Shown here in pieces: positions 14,630 to 21,330 of a DNA stretch of 33,019 nt. A program made the position numbers and the translations under genes. The notes under the pieces are model-generated. The model saw nothing but the letters and a program-made list of their open reading frames with translations, had not been told where the DNA came from and did no database searches. Origin of the DNA: Deltaproteobacteria bacterium (GTDB taxonomy: Bacteria; Desulfobacterota; Deferrimicrobia; J040); assembly GCA_011773515.1 (NCBI GenBank), contig WVXK01000014.1, forward strand, positions 1 to 33,019, read 5' to 3'. Positions within the stretch are counted from its first letter, which is position 1; each line of letters starts with the position of its first letter.

Positions 14630-15570
14630 TTCGTCTCGACCTCCACGCTTTTTTCCTGCTCTTCTCTCTCTCTCATCATCCGTTCGTATTCGAGCGGGTG
14701 TTCCTCGATCATCTCATGCTTCGAAATTTTGCCGTGCCACCACATGAGCGACCCGGGAAACCTGTCGGGATTGAAGTGGACGTTGTAAAAATGCCAGATC
14801 ACGATGGCAAGCGTGGCAAGGAGCGCTTCGTCCGAGTGGGCTTCTTTCGCAATATCCACCCAGTACTTGGGGATGTACTTCATGGTTATTTCCTCGAACC
14901 AGAGCAGAAGACCCGTGCCGATCATGATGACGCAGCCCCAGTAGACAGCCCAGTAGTCAAACTTCTCTATGTAACTGAAACGGTCGAACTTCGGCCGCTC
15001 CGGATTTTTCCCGATAAAATGCTTCACATTTATCACCAGATCCCTGACATCCTTCGGAACGGGTATGAGCTTGATGAAATCCCTCCTCCCATCTCTTGAA
15101 AAAATGCAGTAAAAAAAATGGTGAACCATGAAGTAGATGAGAAGTATCGCACCTATCCGGTGAATCAGCGTGCTGCCCCGAATCCCTCCAAAAATCTTCA
15201 TGAGAATCTGGGATATGAAAAAATCGGGAAATTTCAGCGGGAGTCCCGTGAAGATCAACAGGAAACAGGCCGTGAACATGACCATGTGCTGGAATCGGAA
15301 GTTCCTGTTTAACCTGATGAAATACTCTTCCTCCTCCTTCTCTCTCTTTTCGAGTTTTTTCCTCTCCTCCCGGGCCCTCTTCTTCAGCTCACTCGCTCTC
15401 TCCTCCCGGAGCTTCTCCGCCTCTTTTCTCATCTCGCTGTGCACCCGCTCCCTCACCACCTCTCTCAAACGGTCCCTGTCGTCCTCGGTCAAATCATCCG
15501 AGAGCTGATCGAGTTCCCTCTCCACCTCCTCGTCTATTTGATCCTCATACCCCTTTTCTCTCAAATCCAT
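14626..15570 (-). CDS. Diheme cytochrome b (HydC/FdnI-like) with N-terminal cytoplasmic coiled coil
   Basis: A 314-residue membrane cytochrome b. Residues 10-83 are almost entirely charged, heptad-like Glu/Arg/Lys helix (predicted coiled coil), which is unusual for this family. Four transmembrane helices follow, with candidate haem ligands H95 (FRFQHM), H137 (LIHR), H150/H151, H245 (EAHSDEA) and H260 (IWHFYNVH), as in formate dehydrogenase gamma subunits. The C-terminal WWHGKISKHEMIEEHPLEYE matches the FdnI-type tail. The start at ATG 15570 has GAGGGGTGAACCG upstream. It is the membrane partner of the 9-haem cytochrome encoded 22 bp upstream and is coupled to the 18-haem gene downstream. Expected role: electron exchange between menaquinone and the cytochrome c. 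Confidence 0.93.
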   Translation of the reverse strand: MDLREKGYEDQIDEEVERELDQLSDDLTEDDRDRLREVVRERVHSEMRKEAEKLREERASELKKRAREERKKLEKREKEEEEYFIRLNRNFRFQHMVMFTACFLLIFTGLPLKFPDFFISQILMKIFGGIRGSTLIHRIGAILLIYFMVHHFFYCIFSRDGRRDFIKLIPVPKDVRDLVINVKHFIGKNPERPKFDRFSYIEKFDYWAVYWGCVIMIGTGLLLWFEEITMKYIPKYWVDIAKEAHSDEALLATLAIVIWHFYNVHFNPDRFPGSLMWWHGKISKHEMIEEHPLEYERMMREREEQEKSVEVETK

Positions 15571-15592
15571 CGGTTCACCCCTCGAGAAAAAA

Positions 15593-16657
15593 TTATTTGC
15601 CTTCCTTGAACCTCCTCGTCCTGCCATAGAGGTCGAGGAATATGTGCACGATAAGGGCGAGCATCGTCATAATCGTCAGGTACTTGAAAAATGCCGCCAC
15701 GTAATATACGATCCCCGCATCCCGCTTCGAAGCGTCGATGTGCATCTTGCCTGCGGCAAAATTCGCGTTGGCCCCGGGATGGCACTGCCCGCAGGTCTTC
15801 GGGACATTCTGGGGATTGACCATCGAGAGAGGATCCTCGGGAGGGCGTATGTCGTGCGTGCCGTGGCAGGAAGCACAGTTCGCAACGGTTTTTGCGCCAA
15901 ACTTGCTCGCCACGCCGTGAAAGCTCTCCTCGTACGTCTCCACGGGCTCTGCGTCTATCCCGTACTTGCTCATGAGGGCGACAGATGCATGGCACTTCGA
16001 ACACTGAACGGGCACGTGGGTGGCGTACACGGTGGACTTGGGATCAAGGTGCTGGTATATATTGTGCTCCCCGTGGCAGTCGGGGCAGGAGGGGGCATCC
16101 CGGTTGCCCTCGGCGGCCTTCACGCCGTGTATGCTCGAGGCAAAGTTCGCATAGATCTTCATGTGGCAGGCTCCGCACGTCTCTGCCACGTGCTCTTTCG
16201 ATACCCTCGACCCGGGAACCTTGGTGTGCTTTATATCGTGGGAACCGTGACAATCCTGGCAGAGAGGGGCCTTGTCGTTGCCCTGGGCTATCTTCTGGCC
16301 GTGAATGCTCTTGAAATACTCGAGATACACATCGGATTGCGGCGCCCCCTCGGGATTTCCCTTGTAGTGGCAATGAGTGCAGGTAACTTTCTTGGGCCTC
16401 TGCCTGTGGGGAATCTCCATCACGTCGAAATGGCAGTCCACGCAGCCCTTTTTTTCGTGAACCGACCCCATGAGACTCGTCTGGGTCACGTAAAGATTTC
16501 GCACTTTCCCGTCTACGAGAACCTTTCTGAACTCAGATTTTCCGTGACAGATGGTACATTTTTCGAGGGAGATCTTTGCCTCTCCCCTTCCCCCGAAAAT
16601 GGCGGCCACAAAAATCAACGAGGCAACGACCAGTGTTCTCCTGACTGCCGGACTCAT
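15593..16657 (-). CDS. Nonahaem c-type cytochrome with C-terminal membrane anchor (CbcL-like c module)
   Basis: A 354-residue exported cytochrome. A signal peptide (RRTLVVASLIFVAAIFGGRGEA) precedes nine CXXCH motifs: CTICH, CVDCH, CTHCH, CQDCH, CGACH, CPDCH, CSKCH, CASCH and CGQCH. These are arranged in repeated SIHG...CxDCHGxH...P.TCGxCH units. A C-terminal transmembrane helix (YLTIMTMLALIVHIFLDLY) has a His/Asp pair shared with its two paralogues in the operon, followed by a basic cytoplasmic end. ATG 16657 is preferred (GGAGGG six bases upstream) over ATG 16672. Together with the following cytochrome b gene it corresponds, domain for domain, to the fused protein at the head of the operon. 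Confidence 0.94.
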   Translation of the reverse strand: MSPAVRRTLVVASLIFVAAIFGGRGEAKISLEKCTICHGKSEFRKVLVDGKVRNLYVTQTSLMGSVHEKKGCVDCHFDVMEIPHRQRPKKVTCTHCHYKGNPEGAPQSDVYLEYFKSIHGQKIAQGNDKAPLCQDCHGSHDIKHTKVPGSRVSKEHVAETCGACHMKIYANFASSIHGVKAAEGNRDAPSCPDCHGEHNIYQHLDPKSTVYATHVPVQCSKCHASVALMSKYGIDAEPVETYEESFHGVASKFGAKTVANCASCHGTHDIRPPEDPLSMVNPQNVPKTCGQCHPGANANFAAGKMHIDASKRDAGIVYYVAAFFKYLTIMTMLALIVHIFLDLYGRTRRFKEGK

Positions 16658-16672
16658 TTCATGCCCTCCCAT

Positions 16673-17365
16673 TCACTTTTTTCCCGTGTATCCCCGCCGG
16701 TCACGGGAATACAACTCCCTGTCCACCTTCCCCGTTATCCATACCCGGTTCATGGGGAAGTTGCCCGGGGAACAGTGCACGTTGTAGAGATGCCAGAAAA
16801 GCAGGATGATAAAGACGATCATTCCCTCGTAACCGTGGATGATCAGGACGATATCGAGGACCCACTTGGGAAAGAGCAGCATGCTCGCCGTTTCGAACCA
16901 GAGAATGAAGCCGCTCAGGATCATGATCAAAAGTCCCGTGTTTACCCCCCAGTACTGAAACTTCTCCTTGTAGCTGTACCGGTCGAGATCGGGATAGACA
17001 TCGCTCAACCTCAGGCTGAACCGCAACACGCCGATGAAGTCGGCAATGTCCTTTTTTTGCAGCTTCAGCTTTTGAAACTCCTCCCGCCCCTCCCGTGAAA
17101 AGAGGATGTAGTAGAGATGATAGAGCACGAGAAACAAAAGGACCACGGCAGCAGACCGGTGGAGGAGCCCCCTCACCTCGACGCCCCCCTCCATGGCCAC
17201 GAGCAGCTCGCTTGCCCTCGTCCGGTGGAACAGGACCGTAAAACCGCTCAGGAACAGCACGCCAACGGTGATCATCAGTATCAGGTGCTGAACCCGGAAA
17301 AATACGGGCATTATCTCCACGTACCTCTCTTTCTCCCTGTCTTCATCGAACTCGAAAACTCTCAC
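16673..17365 (-). CDS. Diheme cytochrome b (HydC/FdnI-like)
   Basis: A 230-residue membrane protein starting at GTG 17365, overlapping the stop of the 11-haem gene, with GAGGAACGAG upstream. Four transmembrane helices carry the same ligand pattern as the neighbouring b subunits: H27 (RVQHL), LLHRS, YHLYY, IIHGYEG and FWHLYNVH. It lacks the long coiled coil of the 14626-15570 paralogue and has only a short charged N-terminus. NRVWITGKVDRELY is the C-terminal family tail. It is the partner of the 11-haem cytochrome encoded immediately upstream, and should link the menaquinone pool to that cytochrome. Confidence 0.93.
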   Translation of the reverse strand: MRVFEFDEDREKERYVEIMPVFFRVQHLILMITVGVLFLSGFTVLFHRTRASELLVAMEGGVEVRGLLHRSAAVVLLFLVLYHLYYILFSREGREEFQKLKLQKKDIADFIGVLRFSLRLSDVYPDLDRYSYKEKFQYWGVNTGLLIMILSGFILWFETASMLLFPKWVLDIVLIIHGYEGMIVFIILLFWHLYNVHCSPGNFPMNRVWITGKVDRELYSRDRRGYTGKK

Positions 17366-18636
17366 CCTCGTTCCTCCCCGCTGCCGGCGCGTTTCCCCTT
17401 CCTGTCCCGTTTCCTCTGCACCAGATCGAAGCCGATGTGGAGGATGAAGAGCAGGGCGAGGGCGGTGATAAAGAGTGTGTAGAAGACCCTCACCATCCAG
17501 ACCCCTTTGTGCCCCTCCCTCGACACCTCCACGTGGATCTTGCCCCGGGCGAAATTGACGGATGTCTTCGGATGGCACTGGCCGCAGGTGGTGGGGATGT
17601 TGTTCACGTTTACCTGCGACTTGGGGTCCGATGAGGGAAGGACGAGATGGTAGCCGTGGCAGGAAGCGCAGTTTGCCGTTTTCGTCATGCCAAACTCCAG
17701 GGCTATCCCGTGGAAGGAATCCATGTAGGTGGAAAAACGCTTCTTTGGCAGCGCGTACCGCGAGGATATTACCTCGCTTTCGTGACAGGACCCGCAGGTC
17801 CTGGGAATATTCTTCGCATAGACCTTCGCCGAGGGGTCGGTGACCTTGACTATGGTGTGCTCACCGTGACAGTCGGTGCAGACGGGAGAATCCATGATGC
17901 CGGCCCGCAGGCCCTTTCCGTGGATAGATTCGTCGTAATCCTTCTGTATCCCCGGATGGCACTTCCCGCAATCCGACGGTATCTGGAGCCTGTTCACCTT
18001 CGACCCGGGGTTATCGGCGGGCAGGATCTTGTGGTTTCCGTGGCAATCGGGACAGACGGCAGCTACGTTCAAGCCGGCTCTCTTCACGGCCATCCCGTGG
18101 ACAGAATCCCTGTATGCCTTGAAGTACTCGGCCCCCGGCAGCGCGTGCTCCATCTCTACCTGCTCGTCCTCGTGACAGCCCAGGCACACGTCCACGATAT
18201 TGAGGGAGAAGGCAACGGACCTGGGATCGTCGACGGACAAGACATCGTGCTTCCCGTGGCAGGTGGTGCAGCCGGGAACGTCCCGTTCCCCCTTCAGGTA
18301 ATCCATCCCGTGAATGCTGGCCTGGTAGGAGCTCGCCGCGCTTTCATGGCAGGAGCCGCACGTCACCCTCCCCGGCTTTTCCCTGTGGGGAATTTCGGCT
18401 GCCCCGGCATGGCAGGACGCGCAGCGCGACCCGGAATGGACCGACCTCTCCAGCACACCGGGATCGACGATGGGGGGTGCCCCCCTCTCCCTTGCTCCTG
18501 TCTCCCGTCCCTCTTTCCCGTGGCAGGAGAGGCACTGCGAAACCTTCAGCGCATCCCCTCCGGCAGCAGACGCGGGGGGTGCGGCGAGCAGGGCAATCAG
18601 GGAACACACGAACACCATCACATTCGTCCGGGACAT
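17362..18636 (-). CDS. 11-haem c-type cytochrome with C-terminal membrane anchor (CbcL-like c module)
   Basis: A 424-residue exported cytochrome. The signal peptide (VMVFVCSLIALLAAPPASAAG) precedes eleven CXXCH motifs (CLSCH, CASCH, CGSCH, CTTCH, CLGCH, CPDCH, CGKCH, CTDCH, CGSCH, CASCH, CGQCH) in repeated SIHG/SVHG...CxDCHGxH...IP.xCGxCH units. The C-terminal anchor TLFITALALLFILHIGFDLV carries the His-x-x-x-Asp pair conserved in all three c modules of the operon. A strongly basic tail (QRKRDRKGKR) marks the cytoplasmic side. It is separated by 14 bp from the fusion gene upstream and overlaps the cytochrome b gene downstream. It appears to be a periplasmic electron carrier without a catalytic site. 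Confidence 0.94.
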   Translation of the reverse strand: MSRTNVMVFVCSLIALLAAPPASAAGGDALKVSQCLSCHGKEGRETGARERGAPPIVDPGVLERSVHSGSRCASCHAGAAEIPHREKPGRVTCGSCHESAASSYQASIHGMDYLKGERDVPGCTTCHGKHDVLSVDDPRSVAFSLNIVDVCLGCHEDEQVEMEHALPGAEYFKAYRDSVHGMAVKRAGLNVAAVCPDCHGNHKILPADNPGSKVNRLQIPSDCGKCHPGIQKDYDESIHGKGLRAGIMDSPVCTDCHGEHTIVKVTDPSAKVYAKNIPRTCGSCHESEVISSRYALPKKRFSTYMDSFHGIALEFGMTKTANCASCHGYHLVLPSSDPKSQVNVNNIPTTCGQCHPKTSVNFARGKIHVEVSREGHKGVWMVRVFYTLFITALALLFILHIGFDLVQRKRDRKGKRAGSGEERG

Positions 18637-18650
18637 TTTTTCCCCTTTTT

Positions 18651-20702
18651 CTAAGGTGGTGAGGTTGTGACGCTCAGTTCACTGCCCTTTTTTCCCTTAT
18701 CCCCCTTATCTCCCCCGGTCCCTTCCATCTTCTTGAGTTCCAGGGGATGTTCGATCTCCATGTGGTGGTGCGATATCTTCCCGTCGATCCAGGTAAAGGA
18801 CATGGGAGCCACGTCCGGGTTTATCATGACGAAGTAAAGATGCCAGACAATGATCGCCAGGGTGGCCAGGATCGCCTCGTAATAGTGGATGATCGTCGCA
18901 ACATCGATGCCCCACATGGGGATGAGGCGCATCGACTCCTCTTCGAACCAGAGGATAAAGCCCGTGGCAATCATGACGACCGACCCCCAGATGAGGGCAA
19001 AATATTCCAGCTTCTCCACGTAGCCGAACCGGTCGAAGGCGGGCCGCTCCTTGGCCAGGCCGAGGTAATACCTGATGGCCTGGATCATGTCCTTCACATC
19101 CTTGTACCGGGGCATCATATCGACGAAGAGTTTCCTCCCCTTCGGGTCGAAGACGAGGTAGCCGAGGTGATGGAGGCACACAGCCACCATGAGGAGAGCA
19201 AAGCCCCGGTGGAGGAAACTGCGAAAAAACTCGTTGTCCCCCTTTTCAAGGAAGGGAATCGACCAGGAGAATTTCAGGGCAAAGCCGGTGATCACGAGAC
19301 CGAAGAACGACAGGATCATGAAGAAATGTTCAACCCTCTCGATCCTGTTCATCCTCTCATAGCTCCGCTCCAGCCTCTGTCTCTTCATGTGAACCCTGAT
19401 CTTTTTCACGTAATCAAGCCCGTTGTGCACCAGCATGAACCCGATCGTCAGGACGATGAGCCAGATATAGAAATACTTCACCAGCCTCTTCACCACTTCG
19501 CCAATTCCCGCTCCCCCGCCATGGATCGTGCCGGAGGCGAACTTCTCCGAGGCCCCGGGATGGCACTGCCCGCAGGTTATCTTCAGGTTGCCCGCAAAAA
19601 CCGTCGAGCGCCTGTCCGAGGAGGGGTATATCGCATGGGAACCGTGGCAGGAGGAGCAGTTTGCCACCATCTGGTCACCCAGTCTCTGGGCCAGACCATG
19701 ATAGGACTCCCGGTAGGACCGGGTTCTCCCGGTCTCCAGGCCGAACTTTTTCACGATGCGCTGCGCATCGTGACAGCTGGGGCAGGTGGTCGTGGAAATA
19801 GCGAGGGGGGAAACATACGACGCCGCCTCAACGGAAGGGGCGATTTCGTGCTCCCCGTGACAGTCGGTGCAGACGGGCGCATCGGGAAGGCCCTTTGTTG
19901 CAGCCCTCCCGTGTGTCGATTCTATGTAGACGGAGTAGATGCCGTAATGGCACTTTCCGCAGGTGGCGGGGATGTTCTTTTTGAAGACGGTAGATTCGGG
20001 ATCCCCCGCCCTGAGCAGGTCGTGGGATCCGTGGCAGTCGACGCAGGTTGCCGATATGCTCAGGCCCTTCGCGCTCACGGCCCTTCCGTGGATCGACTGC
20101 TCATAGAGCGCGTAGACCTCGCGCAGGCTGATGCCGGCTTTCTTCACGAACTCGCTGTTTCCGTGACATCTCCCGCAGGTGCCGGGAAGATTGCTGAAGT
20201 AGACGGGCGACGGGGGCGCTTCAATTTCACTGACATAGTGGGCACCGTGACAATCAGAGCAACCGGGGGCGTAGAGGACTCTCTCCTCGTCCCGGGCAAG
20301 ACCGTGCCTCGAATTTGCATACACCTCGCTGATCCCCTCGTGGCATTCCCCGCAGACCACGGGCTTCAAGTACCGCCCGTGGGGCACGGAATCGGCATCG
20401 CTGTGGCAGTCAGTGCAGGAGAGGTCCCCGTGGACGGAGGAGGCATACCGTTTTTCATCCACAAAGGACGAAATATCGGGTATCGTGACGAAGTGAGCCT
20501 GCGGGAGCTTTTCCGCAGGCGTGGTGTTTTCGACCACCTCATCCTCACCCCATCCCAGAATATCATCGCTTCCATGGCAATCGAAACACTCGCTCGATGC
20601 GGGCTCAGCCAGCAACCGGGTAGAAATCACACCGGAAAACAGGAAGATAGCCAAAAACAGGAAAGCCGCAACCCGCACAGACAGGGACGCATGGTTCTTC
20701 AT
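18651..20702 (-). CDS. Fused 11-haem cytochrome c / diheme cytochrome b (CbcL-like quinone:cytochrome oxidoreductase)
   Basis: A 683-residue protein and the first gene of the operon. The signal peptide (VAAFLFLAIFLFSGVISTRLLA) and a periplasmic domain with eleven CXXCH motifs (about residues 39-381) are followed by an anchor helix (about 408-430, LTIGFMLVHNGLDYV), a basic cytoplasmic linker (KKIRVHMKRQRLERSYERMNR) and a four-helix cytochrome b (from about residue 455). The b-part ligands are RVEHF, FLHRG, LHHLG, IIHYYEA and VWHLY. Its C-terminal TWIDGKISHHHMEIEHPLE is the FdnI-type tail. The order (multihaem c then HydC/FdnI-like b) is that of CbcL in Geobacter, an inner-membrane gate for low-potential metal reduction. 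The final His of the WHxYNVH segment in the two unfused b proteins is Met here. ATG 20702 has GAGGAG upstream. Confidence 0.94.
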   Translation of the reverse strand: MKNHASLSVRVAAFLFLAIFLFSGVISTRLLAEPASSECFDCHGSDDILGWGEDEVVENTTPAEKLPQAHFVTIPDISSFVDEKRYASSVHGDLSCTDCHSDADSVPHGRYLKPVVCGECHEGISEVYANSRHGLARDEERVLYAPGCSDCHGAHYVSEIEAPPSPVYFSNLPGTCGRCHGNSEFVKKAGISLREVYALYEQSIHGRAVSAKGLSISATCVDCHGSHDLLRAGDPESTVFKKNIPATCGKCHYGIYSVYIESTHGRAATKGLPDAPVCTDCHGEHEIAPSVEAASYVSPLAISTTTCPSCHDAQRIVKKFGLETGRTRSYRESYHGLAQRLGDQMVANCSSCHGSHAIYPSSDRRSTVFAGNLKITCGQCHPGASEKFASGTIHGGGAGIGEVVKRLVKYFYIWLIVLTIGFMLVHNGLDYVKKIRVHMKRQRLERSYERMNRIERVEHFFMILSFFGLVITGFALKFSWSIPFLEKGDNEFFRSFLHRGFALLMVAVCLHHLGYLVFDPKGRKLFVDMMPRYKDVKDMIQAIRYYLGLAKERPAFDRFGYVEKLEYFALIWGSVVMIATGFILWFEEESMRLIPMWGIDVATIIHYYEAILATLAIIVWHLYFVMINPDVAPMSFTWIDGKISHHHMEIEHPLELKKMEGTGGDKGDKGKKGSELSVTTSPP

Positions 20703-20787
20703 TGCCTGTCTCCTCTCCGGCATTTTTGTTGAGAAAGAGGGCTCGGTCCCAATGCGCTATTCCTTAAAATATCAATAATCGCTACAT

Positions 20788-20815
20788 ATTATACTGTCGA
20801 CTGTATGCACTACAA
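20788..20815 (-). promoter_or_regulatory. Predicted promoter of the six-gene minus-strand cytochrome operon
   Basis: On the minus strand TTGTAG (20810-20815), a 16-base spacer and a perfect TATAAT (20788-20793), about 85 bp before the fusion-gene start. It lies in a strongly AT-rich stretch (20760-20860). The -35 falls in ACTACAATATATT (20809-20821), a 13-mer that recurs exactly at 21274-21286 in the second NrdR box upstream of nrdJ. Confidence 0.55.
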
Positions 20816-20887
20816 TATATTATAAGATTTATACCATACAAACGAGAAAATCAAGCACATTTGCCCGCTCTCTGTTAAAATCTTCAC

Positions 20888-21154
20888 ATGCTGAAGAATT
20901 CGGCGGATGAGCTTCTCCGGCGCGAGGCCAGGTACCTCAGCATGAGGCGCTCCACACGCGAGCTGGAAACGATCCTCTCTGACTTCTTCGAAAGAGAGTG
21001 GATGGGCATGGACGGGAAAACGAGGATGGAGTTCCTAAAGATACTCCGGCAGGAGGACGCCGACCTGGAGCGGTATCTTTTCAAAAATCAGCCTCCATCA
21101 CCGGAACTCTGCAGGGCGCTCGTCGAAAAACTACGGGCCCACATCCCGAAATAA
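20888..21154 (+). CDS. sdhE: SdhE/YgfY-like FAD assembly factor
   Basis: An 88-residue all-helical protein of the succinate dehydrogenase assembly factor 2 (SdhE, Sdh5) family. These factors help attach FAD covalently to SdhA/FrdA. RRSTRELETILSDFFER aligns with the family block RRGMRELD...FFEH, and FLKILRQEDADLERYLF matches the second block ending in D-x-DL-x-x-(W/Y)L. The RGxxE motif is altered: the Gly is Ser here (R-S-T-R-E), with Arg and Glu kept. No Shine-Dalgarno sequence is visible. TAAAAT lies only six bases before the ATG, suggesting a very short or absent leader. No sdh or frd gene is in the window. The gene is divergent from the cytochrome operon. Confidence 0.8.
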   Translation: MLKNSADELLRREARYLSMRRSTRELETILSDFFEREWMGMDGKTRMEFLKILRQEDADLERYLFKNQPPSPELCRALVEKLRAHIPK

Positions 21155-21226
21155 CGCTGCAAAAAGCAGAAAATTCTCTTCACTTTTAACAGGATAGAAG
21201 GGGAAAAAATATCCGGCAAATTATCC

Positions 21227-21255
21227 TTGACACGCGCGAAACAACACAATATCTT
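21227..21255 (+). promoter_or_regulatory. Predicted nrdJ promoter
   Basis: A perfect -35 TTGACA (21227-21232), a 17-base spacer and TATCTT (21250-21255). The -10 lies inside the first NrdR box, so bound NrdR would occlude it. The leader to the nrdJ ATG would be about 68 bases. Confidence 0.6.
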
Positions 21256-21259
21256 GTAT
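21244..21259. promoter_or_regulatory. NrdR box 1 (ACACAATATCTTGTAT)
   Basis: Close to the 16-bp NrdR palindrome (ACAC-AATATATT-GTGT type). It overlaps the predicted -10 of nrdJ. NrdR is the Zn-ribbon/ATP-cone repressor of ribonucleotide reductase genes; its gene is not in this window. Confidence 0.7.
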
Positions 21260-21273
21260 ACATTCACTTTGCA

Positions 21274-21289
21274 ACTACAATATATTCCG
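21274..21289. promoter_or_regulatory. NrdR box 2 (ACTACAATATATTCCG)
   Basis: The left half and centre fit the NrdR box; the right half is degenerate. The CAATAT cores of boxes 1 and 2 are exactly 31 bp apart, three helical turns, which is the known arrangement of paired NrdR sites. Confidence 0.65.
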
Positions 21290-21330
21290 CAATTACGAAT
21301 ATTGTTATAATATACTAAAGGAGTTGGGTC

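Noticed and set aside
12662-14788. A 708-codon open frame on the plus strand opposite the 18-haem gene
   Set aside because: It is a shadow of the minus-strand cytochrome; its translation has no domain, and the opposite strand has 18 ordered haem motifs.
9640-20700. Tandem CHG/CxxCH-rich DNA read as a repeat array
   Set aside because: The periodic TGCCAC/GTGGCA words come from haem-motif codons, not from a DNA repeat or CRISPR array.
18747-20732. A 661-codon open frame on the plus strand opposite the c-b fusion gene
   Set aside because: Antisense shadow in GC-rich DNA; no motif, no ribosome site, and the minus strand is clearly coding.
21155-21330. Cobalamin riboswitch upstream of the B12-dependent reductase
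   Set aside because: The region is too short and AT-rich and lacks a recognisable B12-box; NrdR boxes explain it better.
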